A DNA stretch of 63,702 nt from Treponema sp. (GCA_031266775.1 JAISAQ010000051.1:1-63702); one strand, 5' to 3'; shown: positions 44,015-52,765, counted from the first letter of the stretch. Numbers and translations are program-made. Notes: a model not told the origin generated them from the sequence alone.

Positions 44015-44497
44015 TCAAGCTGAAGGATATTTATCCCGCAGCGCTTTTACCACGGAAGGGGGCGCCATTCCTGAAATATTCCCCCGGAAAGAGGCGACTT
44101 CCTTGACGGAAGAAGACCGGAGCACAAAATATTCGGGATCCGTCGTCATGAAAATGGTCTCTATATGGGGATCAAGGGCCTTGTTCATCATGGAAAGTTC
44201 GAATTCATAGGAAAAATCCTCCATTCCCCTGACCCCGCGGATAAGGATACGTATCCCCTTTTCCCGAAGAAAATTCACGATAAGGGAATCGGAAACCTCC
44301 ACGGAAATATTGTTCCGGTCCCTGACCAGTTCCTCCAGCAGCGAAACCCGTTCCGGGGAGGAAAAAAGGTATTTTTTTTGACGGTTTTCCGCCACCACAA
44401 CCGTCAACTCGTCAAAAATATCCGCGGCCCGCAGAATGATGTTGAGGTGCCCCAGCGTGGGGGGGTCAAAAGAACCGGGAAACGCCGCCTTGAGCAT
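44015..44497 (-). CDS. coaD: Phosphopantetheine adenylyltransferase
   Basis: 160 residues from the ATG at 44497 (the frame is open to 44533 but the conserved start is MLKAAFPGSFDPPTLGHL). The TxGH nucleotide-binding motif is in PPTLGH; RSSSVKE matches the ISSSxVRE C-terminal motif. It makes dephospho-CoA, linking to the acyl carrier protein cofactor encoded nearby. No strong ribosome site is seen. Confidence 0.95.
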   Translation of the reverse strand: MLKAAFPGSFDPPTLGHLNIILRAADIFDELTVVVAENRQKKYLFSSPERVSLLEELVRDRNNISVEVSDSLIVNFLREKGIRILIRGVRGMEDFSYEFELSMMNKALDPHIETIFMTTDPEYFVLRSSSVKEVASFRGNISGMAPPSVVKALRDKYPSA

Positions 44498-44574
44498 GCT
44501 GATACCATAGGCGGGAAAAAACCGGAAAGTCAAGCCCGGTTCCCGTGTCCCCCGCCCGGTTTACATGCATATAC

Positions 44575-44598
44575 CTGAAAAAATTCGAATTTTCAGGA
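44575..44598. promoter_or_regulatory. Hairpin in the divergent gap between coaD and the lipoprotein gene
   Basis: Stem CCTGAAAA / TTTTCAGG around AATTCGAA, itself a near-palindrome. It lies just before TATAGT (44609-44614), a possible -10, so it may be an operator or terminator. Confidence 0.35.
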
Positions 44599-44665
44599 AA
44601 AAAGTGTTATAGTATAGATATATGGTATTTGACTCTGCGGTCAATAAGGGATAAAATACGGAGAT

Positions 44666-45190
44666 ATGAAAGCGATTACGGTATGTATTCTGGTTTTGTT
44701 GGTCTTGTTTTCCTGCGGGACCGGTCCCGAGCCGTCATCAGATACTGTACACCCGGCGCCGGAAATTTCCATCCCCATAAATGAGGAGGAGGCGGATTTT
44801 GACCCGGGAACCATCACCCAGGAGGTGAAGGATTCCACCATGTCGGATGTTCAGAAATTCATCGAAGAGCTTAACGCGATAATCCGCGCGGGGGATTACA
44901 ATTCCTGGGTAAGCCATCTGGGGGAAAAGTACTTCGAAGTAATAAGTTCACCCGAATACCTGGAGCAGATTTCCGGCCAGCCCAGAATAAAAAGTTCGAA
45001 GAATCCGCTCTCCGGCCCTGATGATTATTTTACCAGGGTAGTGGTTCCCTCGCGGGCGAACGACAGGGTGGACGACATAGAATTTGTCACCAAAAACAGG
45101 GTCAAGGCGTTTACGATTACCCCCAACGGCAGGCGCCTCCGTCTTTATGAACTTGAACAAATGAACAATAGCTGGAAGATAATCAACTAA
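44666..45190 (+). CDS. Putative lipoprotein of unknown function
   Basis: 174 residues. A short signal ends in VLLVLFSCG, a spirochaete lipobox with Cys17. The mature part has an acidic low-complexity start, then a globular region (DVQKFIEELNAIIRAGDYNS, DDIEFVTKNRVKAFTITPNG, RLRLYELEQMNNSWKIIN) that looks like an NTF2/DUF-type fold. GGAG lies before the ATG. The next gene starts 13 bases later, so the pair is an operon. Confidence 0.65.
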   Translation: MKAITVCILVLLVLFSCGTGPEPSSDTVHPAPEISIPINEEEADFDPGTITQEVKDSTMSDVQKFIEELNAIIRAGDYNSWVSHLGEKYFEVISSPEYLEQISGQPRIKSSKNPLSGPDDYFTRVVVPSRANDRVDDIEFVTKNRVKAFTITPNGRRLRLYELEQMNNSWKIIN

Positions 45191-45203
45191 GGAGCATGTT
45201 GTT

Positions 45204-45923
45204 ATGCTGAAGAAAAAAACAGCCGTTTTCTGTGTAATGATTCTCTCCGCCGCGGCCCTTGTAACGGGCCAGCAGAGCAGCGGCGACCAGGAAATGTCGG
45301 TGGAAGAATCCTATCTGCAGGAATCGGTGGAGCTTATGGTTATCCGGGAGGCCAGCCAGGCCGGAACCCGGGATCAGAAGATGGTAGCCCTTAATTACAT
45401 AGGGGAAGCCATAGGCCGGGGTAACAGGGGCGAAGAGATACGCCAGGCGCTGGAGTACCTTTCAATGGAAGGGGTAATGAACAAGGCCAGGGAAAATAAC
45501 CGGATTGTCAATAATTTCCCCGACGTAAGGCGGCAGGCGGCAAAATACTTGGGGGAGCTCGGCTCGCCCGAGGCAAAGAACACCCTTGTCAGGATCATAG
45601 CCGCCGATACGGAGCCCATGGTACTACAGGAAGCGGTTAAGTCCCTGGCAAAAATAGGCATTAACGACAACGATGAAACGCTCAACGCCATCGCGTGGAC
45701 CTTTACCCGCTTTGACGTTACCAATCCCGACAACCTCCTTGCCCTTTCGACCGTGGACGCCATTCTGACCCTGGCCGAAAAAAGCGGCGGCATAAAAGAT
45801 CCCAACGCGATACGGACCCTTATCAAGATATCCGACGGCCCCTACATCAAGCCCGTGCAGGAAAAAGCCAGATACGCCATAAACGAACTGCGCAAGTACA
45901 ACGCCCAGAGCCAAAACCGGTAG
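45204..45923 (+). CDS. Exported HEAT-repeat protein
   Basis: 239 residues. The signal peptide is MLKKKTAVFCVMILSAAALV ending near TGQQ. The rest is HEAT-type helical repeats, e.g. DVRRQAAKYLGELGSPEAKN and VLQEAVKSLAKIGINDNDET. AAGGAG precedes the ATG. It is likely a periplasmic binding scaffold partnered with the lipoprotein upstream (inference). Confidence 0.7.
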   Translation: MLKKKTAVFCVMILSAAALVTGQQSSGDQEMSVEESYLQESVELMVIREASQAGTRDQKMVALNYIGEAIGRGNRGEEIRQALEYLSMEGVMNKARENNRIVNNFPDVRRQAAKYLGELGSPEAKNTLVRIIAADTEPMVLQEAVKSLAKIGINDNDETLNAIAWTFTRFDVTNPDNLLALSTVDAILTLAEKSGGIKDPNAIRTLIKISDGPYIKPVQEKARYAINELRKYNAQSQNR

Positions 45924-46093
45924 CCTGCCGGCGTCATAAACCTGTCGCGCCCCGGAGTGTTGCGGCTCTTCGGCCCCGCGCGTAACCCGCGTGAGTCCCC
46001 ATGGCCGCCAAAGCCCGCGCGGCGCGAAGCATACGCGCCCTGCCGCAAAACTCCGCAGGCGGAATCTGCTCCCGCGGGACGGATTGTGGCCCA
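45924..46093. other. GC-rich intergenic stretch, no gene seen
   Basis: Several short GC palindromes but no convincing ORF, RNA or terminator with a T-run. It separates the HEAT gene from the tRNA-Glu promoter. Confidence 0.4.
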
Positions 46094-46123
46094 TTGACAT
46101 ACAAGCCCCTCTTTTTGTATAGT
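46094..46123 (+). promoter_or_regulatory. Promoter of tRNA-Glu
   Basis: Consensus TTGACA at 46094-46099 and TATAGT at 46118-46123, spacer 18 bp, 18 bases before the mature tRNA start. Confidence 0.8.
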
Positions 46124-46141
46124 CATCCGTATCAGGTAAAT

Positions 46142-46213
46142 GTCTCCTTCGTCTAGTGGTTAGGACATCGGGTTTTCATCCCGACAACGGGGGTTCGACT
46201 CCCCCAGGAGATG
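46142..46213 (+). tRNA. tRNA-Glu (TTC)
   Basis: Acceptor GTCTCCT pairs with AGGAGAT (one G-U), the D-stem is GTCT/GGAC, the anticodon stem TCGGG/CCCGA encloses TTTTCAT (anticodon TTC), and the T-arm is GGGGG-TTCGACT-CCCCC. Discriminator G46213. CCA is not encoded. Its 3' part (46173-46213) is the left copy of a 41-bp repeat, so this tRNA is the attachment site of the element to 57754; its own terminator now lies at 57762. Confidence 0.95.
46173..46213 (+). repeat. attL core: 41-bp direct repeat, left copy
   Basis: Identical to 57714-57754. It starts in the anticodon loop and ends at the discriminator base, so integration rebuilds an intact tRNA. Confidence 0.9.
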
Positions 46214-46218
46214 AACTG

Positions 46219-46245
46219 TAATTCCTTACGCTATAAGGAATTACA
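46219..46245 (+). repeat. Inverted repeat just inside the left end
   Basis: Arms GTAATTCCTTA and TAAGGAATTAC around a short spacer, directly after the tRNA. It may replace the displaced tRNA terminator or act as a recombinase site. Confidence 0.45.
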
Positions 46246-46284
46246 AAACGCTACGGGAAAAACGGCGCTTTTGCTATCCGGCAC

Positions 46285-46308
46285 AATGAGTCAAACAATG
46301 AGAAAAAC
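46285..46308 (+). repeat. Arm-type direct repeat, left copy
   Basis: 24 bases with two AATGAG units; 22 of 24 match 57609-57632 at the other end of the element in the same orientation. Candidate recombinase arm-binding site. Confidence 0.55.
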
Positions 46309-46325
46309 TGGCTCGGGGGGGATTC

Positions 46326-47618
46326 ATGCGTCGGTATTATTTACACACGCGCTACAACGGTATTTTTTACGCGGAACTGGTAACCGAAAAGGGGCTGAGG
46401 CTGACGGCCCGGTCCACCGGAACAAAAGACAGGGATGAGGCCCTGCTGGTTGTCGCGGGCTGGCTCAAAGGCGGCGTACCCGCGGGAAGGAAACGAAAGC
46501 CCGGGCCGGTAGCGGCGGCCGCCGATCTTTCCTCAATCCTCAATACGGTTAAACGGGCGGATATTGACGCCGACGGGGCAATGCGCATTGTCGCCGCGCT
46601 GAGGGAACGGGATCTTGTTGACTTCGGCATAACGAAAGCCGGTCCGGGGCGGGAGAAGTTTATAACCTTCCTGTTCCGGTTTTGGGATCCCGCCCGTTCA
46701 CCGTACCTTAAAGACAAGGCCGTTCACGGGCACAAGATAACGAAAAAATACTGCAGGGAAGCGGCCCAAAAAATCGGAAATCACTGGCGGCCGTATTTCA
46801 AAGACACGGCCTTAAACCGCATTTCCCGGCAAAACCTGCGGGAGTTTTCCATAGCCCTGCATGACAAAGGGCTGCGCTCCGCCACCATAAATAACGTCAT
46901 GATCACCGGGACAAGCGCCCTGCGCTGGGCCTTCACCGAAGGACTCATCCCCGCAGACCCCGCCGCCGGGCTTGTCACCTTTACCGGGGACAAGGTTTCG
47001 AGGGACATACTCGCCGGGGAAGAAACCGAGGCCCTGTTCAGCGTGGAATGGCGGGACAAACGGGCGTATGCCGCCGCCCTGCTCTCCCTTACCACGGGCA
47101 TACGGAGCGGGGAAGTCCGGGGCATCCGCAAAGACGACATCGGCGAAGCGGTACTGGATGTGTCCCATTCATGGAATGACACCGAGGGCCTGAAACGCCC
47201 CAAAAACGGCGAGCCGCGCAGGGCGCCGCTCCTGCCGGAAGTCCGTGCCCTGCTGCTGGAATTGCTGAAAGAAACGCCCCACCAGGACCTTGAAAATCCT
47301 TTTGCGTTTTTTTCGGATAACCCTGAAAAACCATGCTCCGCCATGCTGTTCCTGCGCAACCTTAAACGGGCGATACAGGCTGCGGGAATTGATATTGCCG
47401 GGCGGAAAATCGACTTTCACAGTTTCCGGCACATTTACGCCTCACGGATGGCGGAGCGCATGGCCGCCGACAAAGTAGCCAAAGTTACCGGCCACCGGAG
47501 CAGGGCGGCGGCGAAGGTCTATCAGGATCACGTAAACGCCGGGATACTCGCCGAAGCCGCTTCCGAAGCGGCGAAGGAATTCGGCAACGTGCTGCAGTTT
47601 ACCCGGAAAGGGGCGTGA
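46326..47618 (+). CDS. Tyrosine recombinase (integrase 1)
   Basis: 430 residues. The catalytic set is complete: R260 in TTGIRSGE, H365 and R368 in HSFRH, H390 in TGHRS, and Y399 in KVYQDH. An SAM-like core-binding region (ISRQNLREFSIALHDKGLRS) precedes it. It is the first gene inside the left end, 112 bases after the tRNA. No clear promoter is visible, and the tRNA terminator has been displaced to the right end, so readthrough from the tRNA promoter may express it. It presumably integrates the element at tRNA-Glu. Confidence 0.93.
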   Translation: MRRYYLHTRYNGIFYAELVTEKGLRLTARSTGTKDRDEALLVVAGWLKGGVPAGRKRKPGPVAAAADLSSILNTVKRADIDADGAMRIVAALRERDLVDFGITKAGPGREKFITFLFRFWDPARSPYLKDKAVHGHKITKKYCREAAQKIGNHWRPYFKDTALNRISRQNLREFSIALHDKGLRSATINNVMITGTSALRWAFTEGLIPADPAAGLVTFTGDKVSRDILAGEETEALFSVEWRDKRAYAAALLSLTTGIRSGEVRGIRKDDIGEAVLDVSHSWNDTEGLKRPKNGEPRRAPLLPEVRALLLELLKETPHQDLENPFAFFSDNPEKPCSAMLFLRNLKRAIQAAGIDIAGRKIDFHSFRHIYASRMAERMAADKVAKVTGHRSRAAAKVYQDHVNAGILAEAASEAAKEFGNVLQFTRKGA

Positions 47619-47633
47619 ATCAGGGAGGGAAAT

Positions 47634-48464
47634 ATGAACCGCCGCGAAGAAACGGAATTTAAATCCGCCAGACTGAAAATAAAGCAGGAACGGTTATTTT
47701 CAGACATCCTGTCAATATGCAACGAAGGCGCTTTGCCAAAAGCCGGGTATGAGCAAAAGGTGAAAGACTGGTTTAACGATACCCTTGTTAAAGAAAACGG
47801 GGACGCTGTTCCCGTCCGCAGAGAGATGATAGACGGCCGGGAATATATTTTCGATGTTCCTCCATGGACAAAGGAAATTGACACTATTGAGGAGGCCGGG
47901 CAGATCGCCGGGCTTCGATACCACATGGCACTGGCTTTAAGGCATAAATGGGAAAATGATTTCCGCACCAGAGAAGCAAAGGCCGCGATGAAGCGCGGAG
48001 AGGAAGCGGGAGATCATGCAAAGTTGATCTTAAAAAACTATGAAGCCGCCAAAGAACTTATAGATCGGGATCTGCTCCTTTGGGACATGGCCAAGCGGTA
48101 TCGGGAAAATGAAAAGACCCTGGAAGATTATCAAAAAGAAGAAGAACCTCCAAGAGAGGCGGATCAGGTATTTTTATTTTATCCCGAATTCAAAAGAGAC
48201 TATCAATTGCTGGAAGGGGGAAAATTCCTGGAAAGAAATGGCGACAGGCTAAAATGGCTAAAATCAAAAAAATCATTGTCGGAATATTTTGGTTACCAGA
48301 AAAAAGCAAAAGGCAGAAATGCAGAATGGAAATCTATTGAGGCGCTTTTTGAAGTAACGGGTTTAAAAAACAGTTTTTCAAATAACGGTGATGCCTATGG
48401 GAAAAATCCTTCAAAAGATTATAAAAATTTGCTTGAAATAAAAAATGCTCTGAAAGGTAAATGA
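47634..48464 (+). CDS. Element protein of unknown function
   Basis: 276 residues, very charged, no signal or membrane segment. GGGAGG lies before the ATG. The C-terminal 75 residues (LKSKKSLSEYFGYQKKAKGR ... EIKNALKGK) look like a separate small domain; I have the impression of similar tails in other mobile-element proteins but cannot name a family. More AT-rich towards the 3' end than its neighbours, which suggests separate acquisition. Confidence 0.6.
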   Translation: MNRREETEFKSARLKIKQERLFSDILSICNEGALPKAGYEQKVKDWFNDTLVKENGDAVPVRREMIDGREYIFDVPPWTKEIDTIEEAGQIAGLRYHMALALRHKWENDFRTREAKAAMKRGEEAGDHAKLILKNYEAAKELIDRDLLLWDMAKRYRENEKTLEDYQKEEEPPREADQVFLFYPEFKRDYQLLEGGKFLERNGDRLKWLKSKKSLSEYFGYQKKAKGRNAEWKSIEALFEVTGLKNSFSNNGDAYGKNPSKDYKNLLEIKNALKGK

Positions 48465-48543
48465 AATACCCCTATTGGTAAAATATAAAAAAAATAAATC
48501 CGCATTACTTTGGAATCATGAAAATCATCACAGGAGGGTTTTT

Positions 48544-48726
48544 ATGATTCTTCACACGAAAAAAGAAGCCGCCGAACAGTTGGGCTGTTCCGTTGTAACC
48601 GTTGACAAATTGCGCCGCCAGGGGAAATTGCCCTGCCACAAAGTCGGCGCGCTCGTGAAGTTCACCCCGGAAGACATTGACGCCTTTCTTCAGCGTGCCG
48701 CCGTTCCCGCCGAGACAGAGGCGTAA
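48544..48726 (+). CDS. Excisionase-family HTH protein
   Basis: 60 residues from the ATG at 48544, preceded by AGGAGG. The whole protein is a winged HTH of the MerR/excisionase type: TKKEAAEQLGCSVVTVDKLR then GKLPCHKVGALVKFTPEDID. In comparable elements this position holds AlpA/Xis proteins that steer excision or turn on the replication genes. The next gene starts 2 bases after its stop. Confidence 0.8.
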   Translation: MILHTKKEAAEQLGCSVVTVDKLRRQGKLPCHKVGALVKFTPEDIDAFLQRAAVPAETEA

Positions 48727-48727
48727 C

Positions 48728-49303
48728 TTGCCGAACAGCGAAAAAAACACCCCGCAAACCGCCATAACTCCGCCAGAAGGAAATGTCAAAAGGCGCTTGG
48801 CCGAATATTTGGAGGCCAAAGGGATCACCCCTGATGAACAAGGCCTGATCCGCTGCCTGTGGCATGACGATGAAAAACCGTCCTGTAAGGTCAACAGCGA
48901 ATACCTTTATTGTTTTTCCTGCGGCGAATCCGGCGACATCTACAAGGCGGCGGCGGCAATTCTTGATGTTCCCTGTGACCGGGAGCATTTCAGGGAAATA
49001 TGCACCGACATCGAGGCGGCTTTGGGAATCCCCGCGGCGTGGAAACCGCCGAAACGGAAACCCGGAGAGCCCCGTTCAACAATAAAGCTGTCCCAATCCG
49101 CAATTTACCGGGATCTGCTCCTCAAAGAATTCGCCTCCGCGCTGGATGGCGGCCATATGGAGACTGCATACTACAAAGCGGCGCTGCTCTTCGCCCTGTT
49201 CCTCTTGCCGGAGGGCGAGGGAATGCCGGTAAACCGGAAGGAAAAGCCGGAACTGGACAAAATAGCCAAAGCCTTTAGAAATGAAACGGAGCAGACAAAA
49301 TGA
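48728..49303 (+). CDS. CHC2 zinc-finger protein (primase-type)
   Basis: 191 residues with a TTG start at 48728 (AGAGG upstream). The CHC2 zinc site of DnaG-type primases is visible: C43, H46, C62 and C65 in IRCLWHDDEKPSC ... YCFSCGESGDIYKAAA. No TOPRIM domain follows, so it is either an accessory finger or works with the helicase encoded next, which overlaps by ATGA. It would bind DNA for primer synthesis at the element's origin. Confidence 0.8.
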   Translation: MPNSEKNTPQTAITPPEGNVKRRLAEYLEAKGITPDEQGLIRCLWHDDEKPSCKVNSEYLYCFSCGESGDIYKAAAAILDVPCDREHFREICTDIEAALGIPAAWKPPKRKPGEPRSTIKLSQSAIYRDLLLKEFASALDGGHMETAYYKAALLFALFLLPEGEGMPVNRKEKPELDKIAKAFRNETEQTK

Positions 49304-50892
49304 AAGGGATATTGAATCACCTTGTAAGCACGGCCCGTTCTTTTCCCGCTCCAATCGCGGATATAATTCTAACCGAAAAGAATTTTGCCGAACATATTGC
49401 CAGGGTAAGCGGCATCCTTATAAAACACTCCGGGGCAATGGGGTGGCTTGTTTACGACAAGAAAAAAGGTATTTACATCAGCGGGAACAGGGCAGAGAAA
49501 ATTGTCAATCTTTACATTGGAGAAATGGCGAAAACCCTGGCGGCATCCGCGATGGATATACGCGAATCGGCGAAAAGGGAATCCGTTGTAAAATTTGCCA
49601 TAAAAATTCTAACCGCAAGCGGGGCGGCTCACATCATATCGCTTTTAAAAAACGAAATAGAAATAGACGCCCTGCCGGAAGAATTTGACGCCGCCCCGGA
49701 TATTGTGAATTGTTGCGGCCTGGCGGCGTCTGCCAACGGCGGTACACGGGAAGCCGCGCCATCCGACATGTTTACCAAGACAACGGTATGCCGCCCGGAA
49801 CCGGGAACCCCGGAAAGGTTTTTAGCCTATATTGATTGGGTAACATGCGGAGACAGCGAAGAAAAGGAATGGCTCATGACCACGTTGTCCCTTTCATTAT
49901 TTGGGCACGTGTCGGACAAAATAATAAATTTTTACGGGCAGGGCGGAAACGGCAAAGGTACAACATGCCGGGTTATTTATCATATTTTGAAAGATTACGC
50001 CGTCAGCCTTCCCCGGAGCCTGGTTGTAAAAAGCAATCATGGGACCGGAAGATTTGATAAAGCCAATTTGCCCGGAAAACGGGGGGCCTTTTGTTTCGAT
50101 TTAAAACTTGAACCAGGCGAGCGGTTGAATTTAGACGATTTGAAGTCGATTTGCGGTAACGGGGATGTTATATCCATTGAGAAAAAACACCTTGATTCTT
50201 TTGACGCTGTTTTGCATTGCAAAATCTTTATCGCGAGCAATGAAAAAATCCCCGTCTCCGCGACCGGGGAAAGCGAGCGGCGGCGGTTTCATCTTGTTCC
50301 GTTTAATGCCCGCATAGAAGAAAAGGACGAAACCCTTGAGGATTCATTTATTCCCGAATACCCCCGGATCTTGAACCTGCTCCTTGAATATGCCGCCCGG
50401 TATTACGCAAACGGGCGGAAAATGCCTCCGTGCAAAGCCATCGACCTGGCCACGGGGCGCTTTTTTGACAGCCAGGATCTGGTGGGGCTTTTTATTCAAG
50501 ACCGCTGTACGGTTGCCGACGGCTATGTGATACCAAAAACGGAACTATTCATGGCGTATGCAAATTATCTGGAAACCGAGCAGGGTATAAAAAGACCGGG
50601 TAAAACCAGGGTTTTCGCGGAATCCCTCGAAAAAAGGGGCATTTTTGAGTCTGTGAAAAAAATTGAGGGCAACGCAAAACGGGTTTTTGTCGGTATTACG
50701 CTTGGAGAAGTTACACGGTTACAAAAGGATCCTAATTTCCATATTACTTTCTCGGGAGAAACGAATATAGAAACTAATACGAATTCACGACTTTTTTGTA
50801 ACCGTGTAACCCAAGGAGATGGAAACCCGGTGAAATATAACAGTCCTGAGCAAAAAAAGCTTTGGGAAGATCCCGAAAAGGCTATTTATTAA
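49300..50892 (+). CDS. D5-type/P4-like replicative helicase
   Basis: 530 residues. The N-terminal part matches the D5_N region (GMGWLVYDKKKGIYISGNRA-like context), followed by an SF3 ATPase: Walker A FYGQGGNGKGTT (G213-T221), a B-like acidic strand in FCFDLKLEPG, and the sensor IFIASNEKIP followed by SERRRFHLVPF. The usual Walker A Ser/Thr after Lys is Gly-Thr here. It probably unwinds the excised element. It overlaps the CHC2 gene, so the two form a primase-helicase unit. Confidence 0.85.
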   Translation: MKGILNHLVSTARSFPAPIADIILTEKNFAEHIARVSGILIKHSGAMGWLVYDKKKGIYISGNRAEKIVNLYIGEMAKTLAASAMDIRESAKRESVVKFAIKILTASGAAHIISLLKNEIEIDALPEEFDAAPDIVNCCGLAASANGGTREAAPSDMFTKTTVCRPEPGTPERFLAYIDWVTCGDSEEKEWLMTTLSLSLFGHVSDKIINFYGQGGNGKGTTCRVIYHILKDYAVSLPRSLVVKSNHGTGRFDKANLPGKRGAFCFDLKLEPGERLNLDDLKSICGNGDVISIEKKHLDSFDAVLHCKIFIASNEKIPVSATGESERRRFHLVPFNARIEEKDETLEDSFIPEYPRILNLLLEYAARYYANGRKMPPCKAIDLATGRFFDSQDLVGLFIQDRCTVADGYVIPKTELFMAYANYLETEQGIKRPGKTRVFAESLEKRGIFESVKKIEGNAKRVFVGITLGEVTRLQKDPNFHITFSGETNIETNTNSRLFCNRVTQGDGNPVKYNSPEQKKLWEDPEKAIY

Positions 50893-50954
50893 GAGAAAAT
50901 CCGGGGCTTGTGCCCTGGCAAATATCTAACACCGAGAGGTGTCAGGAGGATTGT

Positions 50955-51302
50955 ATGAGTTTTTCTACAGAGTTCCGCCGGTATATGTTCAATCGGGCGG
51001 CGGAAAGCATTCTGGCCCGCGAGGATACACGGGTCAATTACGCGGCAGCGCTTGCCGAGTGGGAGAAGGACCTTGGATATGAAACAGAAGTCAGGATGCT
51101 AAAAAAACTGCTCACAGCCACGGGCACAATCGGACGGCCGGCGGACGATGTAATTAAACGTTATTCCAATAATCCGCACCCGCTATCGGATTATCTGGCA
51201 GAAAACCCTTGCCCGCCAGACACCGTTTCCGCGTGTTTGGGGGAAGTACGCCAAGACTTTGAAAAGCTATTGGTTCTTGCCGAAAAAGGGGATGGTATAT
51301 GA
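50955..51302 (+). CDS. Small element protein, unknown
   Basis: 115 residues from the ATG at 50955, with AGGAGG upstream. Helical and soluble (FSTEFRRYMFNRAAESILAR). No family recognised. Its stop overlaps the next start by ATGA. Confidence 0.6.
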   Translation: MSFSTEFRRYMFNRAAESILAREDTRVNYAAALAEWEKDLGYETEVRMLKKLLTATGTIGRPADDVIKRYSNNPHPLSDYLAENPCPPDTVSACLGEVRQDFEKLLVLAEKGDGI

Positions 51303-51541
51303 CCGGCTCCATCTTTGCCGGTGCGCCGGATTACCAAGCGGTATTTCTTTGGGAATTCGTCAGGTTTTTGGAGGAGCTGCACGGCTACACTCTAAGCCAC
51401 GCCGGGAATATGGACAACGGAACCCTTCACGGATTTACGAGCCGAATTGGAGCCATGCGCGATGACCTGATCGACGAACTGCCGACCGATCCGCGCGTTA
51501 TTCCCTTCAGGGTAAAACCGCAAGGGGGGACTACTACATAA
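51299..51541 (+). CDS. Small element protein, unknown
   Basis: 80 residues, coupled by ATGA overlap to the gene before it. It has VFLWEFVRFLEELHGYTLSH as a likely amphipathic helix. No family recognised. Confidence 0.5.
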   Translation: MTGSIFAGAPDYQAVFLWEFVRFLEELHGYTLSHAGNMDNGTLHGFTSRIGAMRDDLIDELPTDPRVIPFRVKPQGGTTT

Positions 51542-51726
51542 TGTTAACGTTAACTTTAACTAAAACGCCCGCCCTCCGGGGCAAGGCCGGGGGATATGGG
51601 CAGCAGCCGCGTCCCCGGATTAAAAAAGGTACTGTGAAGCTCGGGGGCAATCCAGTGCGCCTACAGTCGCGACCGCTCGCCCCCGGAAGCGGCGTCATTT
51701 TTTCGCCGTTAAATATATTTTTTTGA
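51541..51726 (+). CDS. Doubtful 61-codon ORF
   Basis: It starts in the TAATG overlap of the previous stop, but its composition (LTLTLTKTPALRGKAGGYGQ) and lack of homology leave it uncertain. The stretch may be a non-coding gap before the 51739 gene, which has its own ribosome site. Confidence 0.2.
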   Translation: MLTLTLTKTPALRGKAGGYGQQPRPRIKKGTVKLGGNPVRLQSRPLAPGSGVIFSPLNIFF

Positions 51727-51738
51727 TGAGGAGATTGT

Positions 51739-52356
51739 ATGAAAAAGCAGAAAGCAGAACTGGTCACTTTTGCCGGGCTTGCCCGCCGGGCAAATGTCAC
51801 TCCCGCCGCCGTTTCGCAATTCATGCGGAAACAGGCCGCCACGGGTTCACCGGTCCCCGCCGTATCCGGCGCACACCGCCGGGAGAAGCTTGTCGATTTA
51901 AACCACCCGTTGATCCGGCGCTACCTTGAAAATCAGACCGTTCAGCCTTCCAACCGCGCCGGCGGCGCGCCGCCTACTTGCGCCGCCCTGGCAAAGATGA
52001 AAGCGCAGACTGAAAAGACGGAGCTGTCCGCCGGTGTCTTGAGGGGGAAGTACGTTGACCGCGAGTTTGCCCTGCAATATCTGGACGAGCTTTTTGAAAC
52101 GGAAAAGAAGGAGTTGGAAGCTATGGTCAGCAGGATCATCAAACAGCTTGCCGAAGAATTCGGCCCCGCCGATACCGCGAAAATCAGGAAGATCCGCCGA
52201 ACACTCGAACAGCCCTGCAATGACGCGCTCGGACTATGCCGCCGCGAAATCGAAAAATTCCGCCATGACACCGGGCCCCGGATTTCAGCCGGGGAACCGG
52301 CTGTTCCGGCCCCCGGAGGCAAGCGTGGCAAAAACGATTCCCTTTCCCGCAAATAA
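51739..52356 (+). CDS. HTH protein resembling a small terminase subunit
   Basis: 205 residues. An N-terminal HTH (FAGLARRANVTPAAVSQFMR) is followed by a helical stretch AALAKMKAQTEKTELSAGVL ... REFALQYLDELFETEKKELE. That order, HTH then a charged helix starting KMKAQTEK/ELS, resembles Nu1-type small terminase subunits, which recognise phage packaging sites. GAGGAGA precedes the ATG. It could instead be a plain DNA-binding regulator. No large subunit is visible. Confidence 0.5.
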   Translation: MKKQKAELVTFAGLARRANVTPAAVSQFMRKQAATGSPVPAVSGAHRREKLVDLNHPLIRRYLENQTVQPSNRAGGAPPTCAALAKMKAQTEKTELSAGVLRGKYVDREFALQYLDELFETEKKELEAMVSRIIKQLAEEFGPADTAKIRKIRRTLEQPCNDALGLCRREIEKFRHDTGPRISAGEPAVPAPGGKRGKNDSLSRK

Positions 52357-52765
52357 AGCCGCGCCCCTGCCGGGCAAACGCCCCGCCACGAAAACCCCGG
52401 AGGAGCCGCCTGAAAACGGCGCCGTTATGGCCGCCCTCCGGGAACGGCGGGACCGCGCCATAGCCTGGCGGCTGGCCGTTCAAAACAATATCGTAAAAGG
52501 CACATTGATACCGCGGGAAAACATGCAGCGTATTTCAGGCAGGATACGGGCCGCATGGCAATCGGTCATCGTGGAAAGTTCCTATTCGACGGTCCCGTCA
52601 ATCCTGGCGTTTCTGGAAGAAAAAGATCCCTCCGCCGACGCGCGCCTGAGGTTCCTGCTTGACGGTGAGGCCTACCGGAGCGGGGGCAACACAAACAAGG
52701 CCATGCAAAAATGGCTCCGCTTGCGGGAAGCGCGGGAAGAAACGACCAATGCCGGGAACCGCTGA
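52325..52765 (+). CDS. Element protein, possibly terminase-small-subunit-related
   Basis: 146 residues from the GTG at 52325, which has GGAGG 6 bases upstream and overlaps the previous gene by 32 bases; an ATG at 52427 is the alternative. The middle part RRDRAIAWRLAVQNNIVKGT followed by LIPRENMQRISGRIRAAWQS looks like the 'grelv..eev' helical region of small terminase subunits. The overlap suggests translational coupling with its upstream partner. Confidence 0.45.
   Translation: MAKTIPFPANKAAPLPGKRPATKTPEEPPENGAVMAALRERRDRAIAWRLAVQNNIVKGTLIPRENMQRISGRIRAAWQSVIVESSYSTVPSILAFLEEKDPSADARLRFLLDGEAYRSGGNTNKAMQKWLRLREAREETTNAGNR

Noticed and set aside
46219-46325. Short open frame directly after tRNA-Glu
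   Set aside because: It overlaps the tRNA end and the inverted repeat, and its translation has no family or ribosome site.
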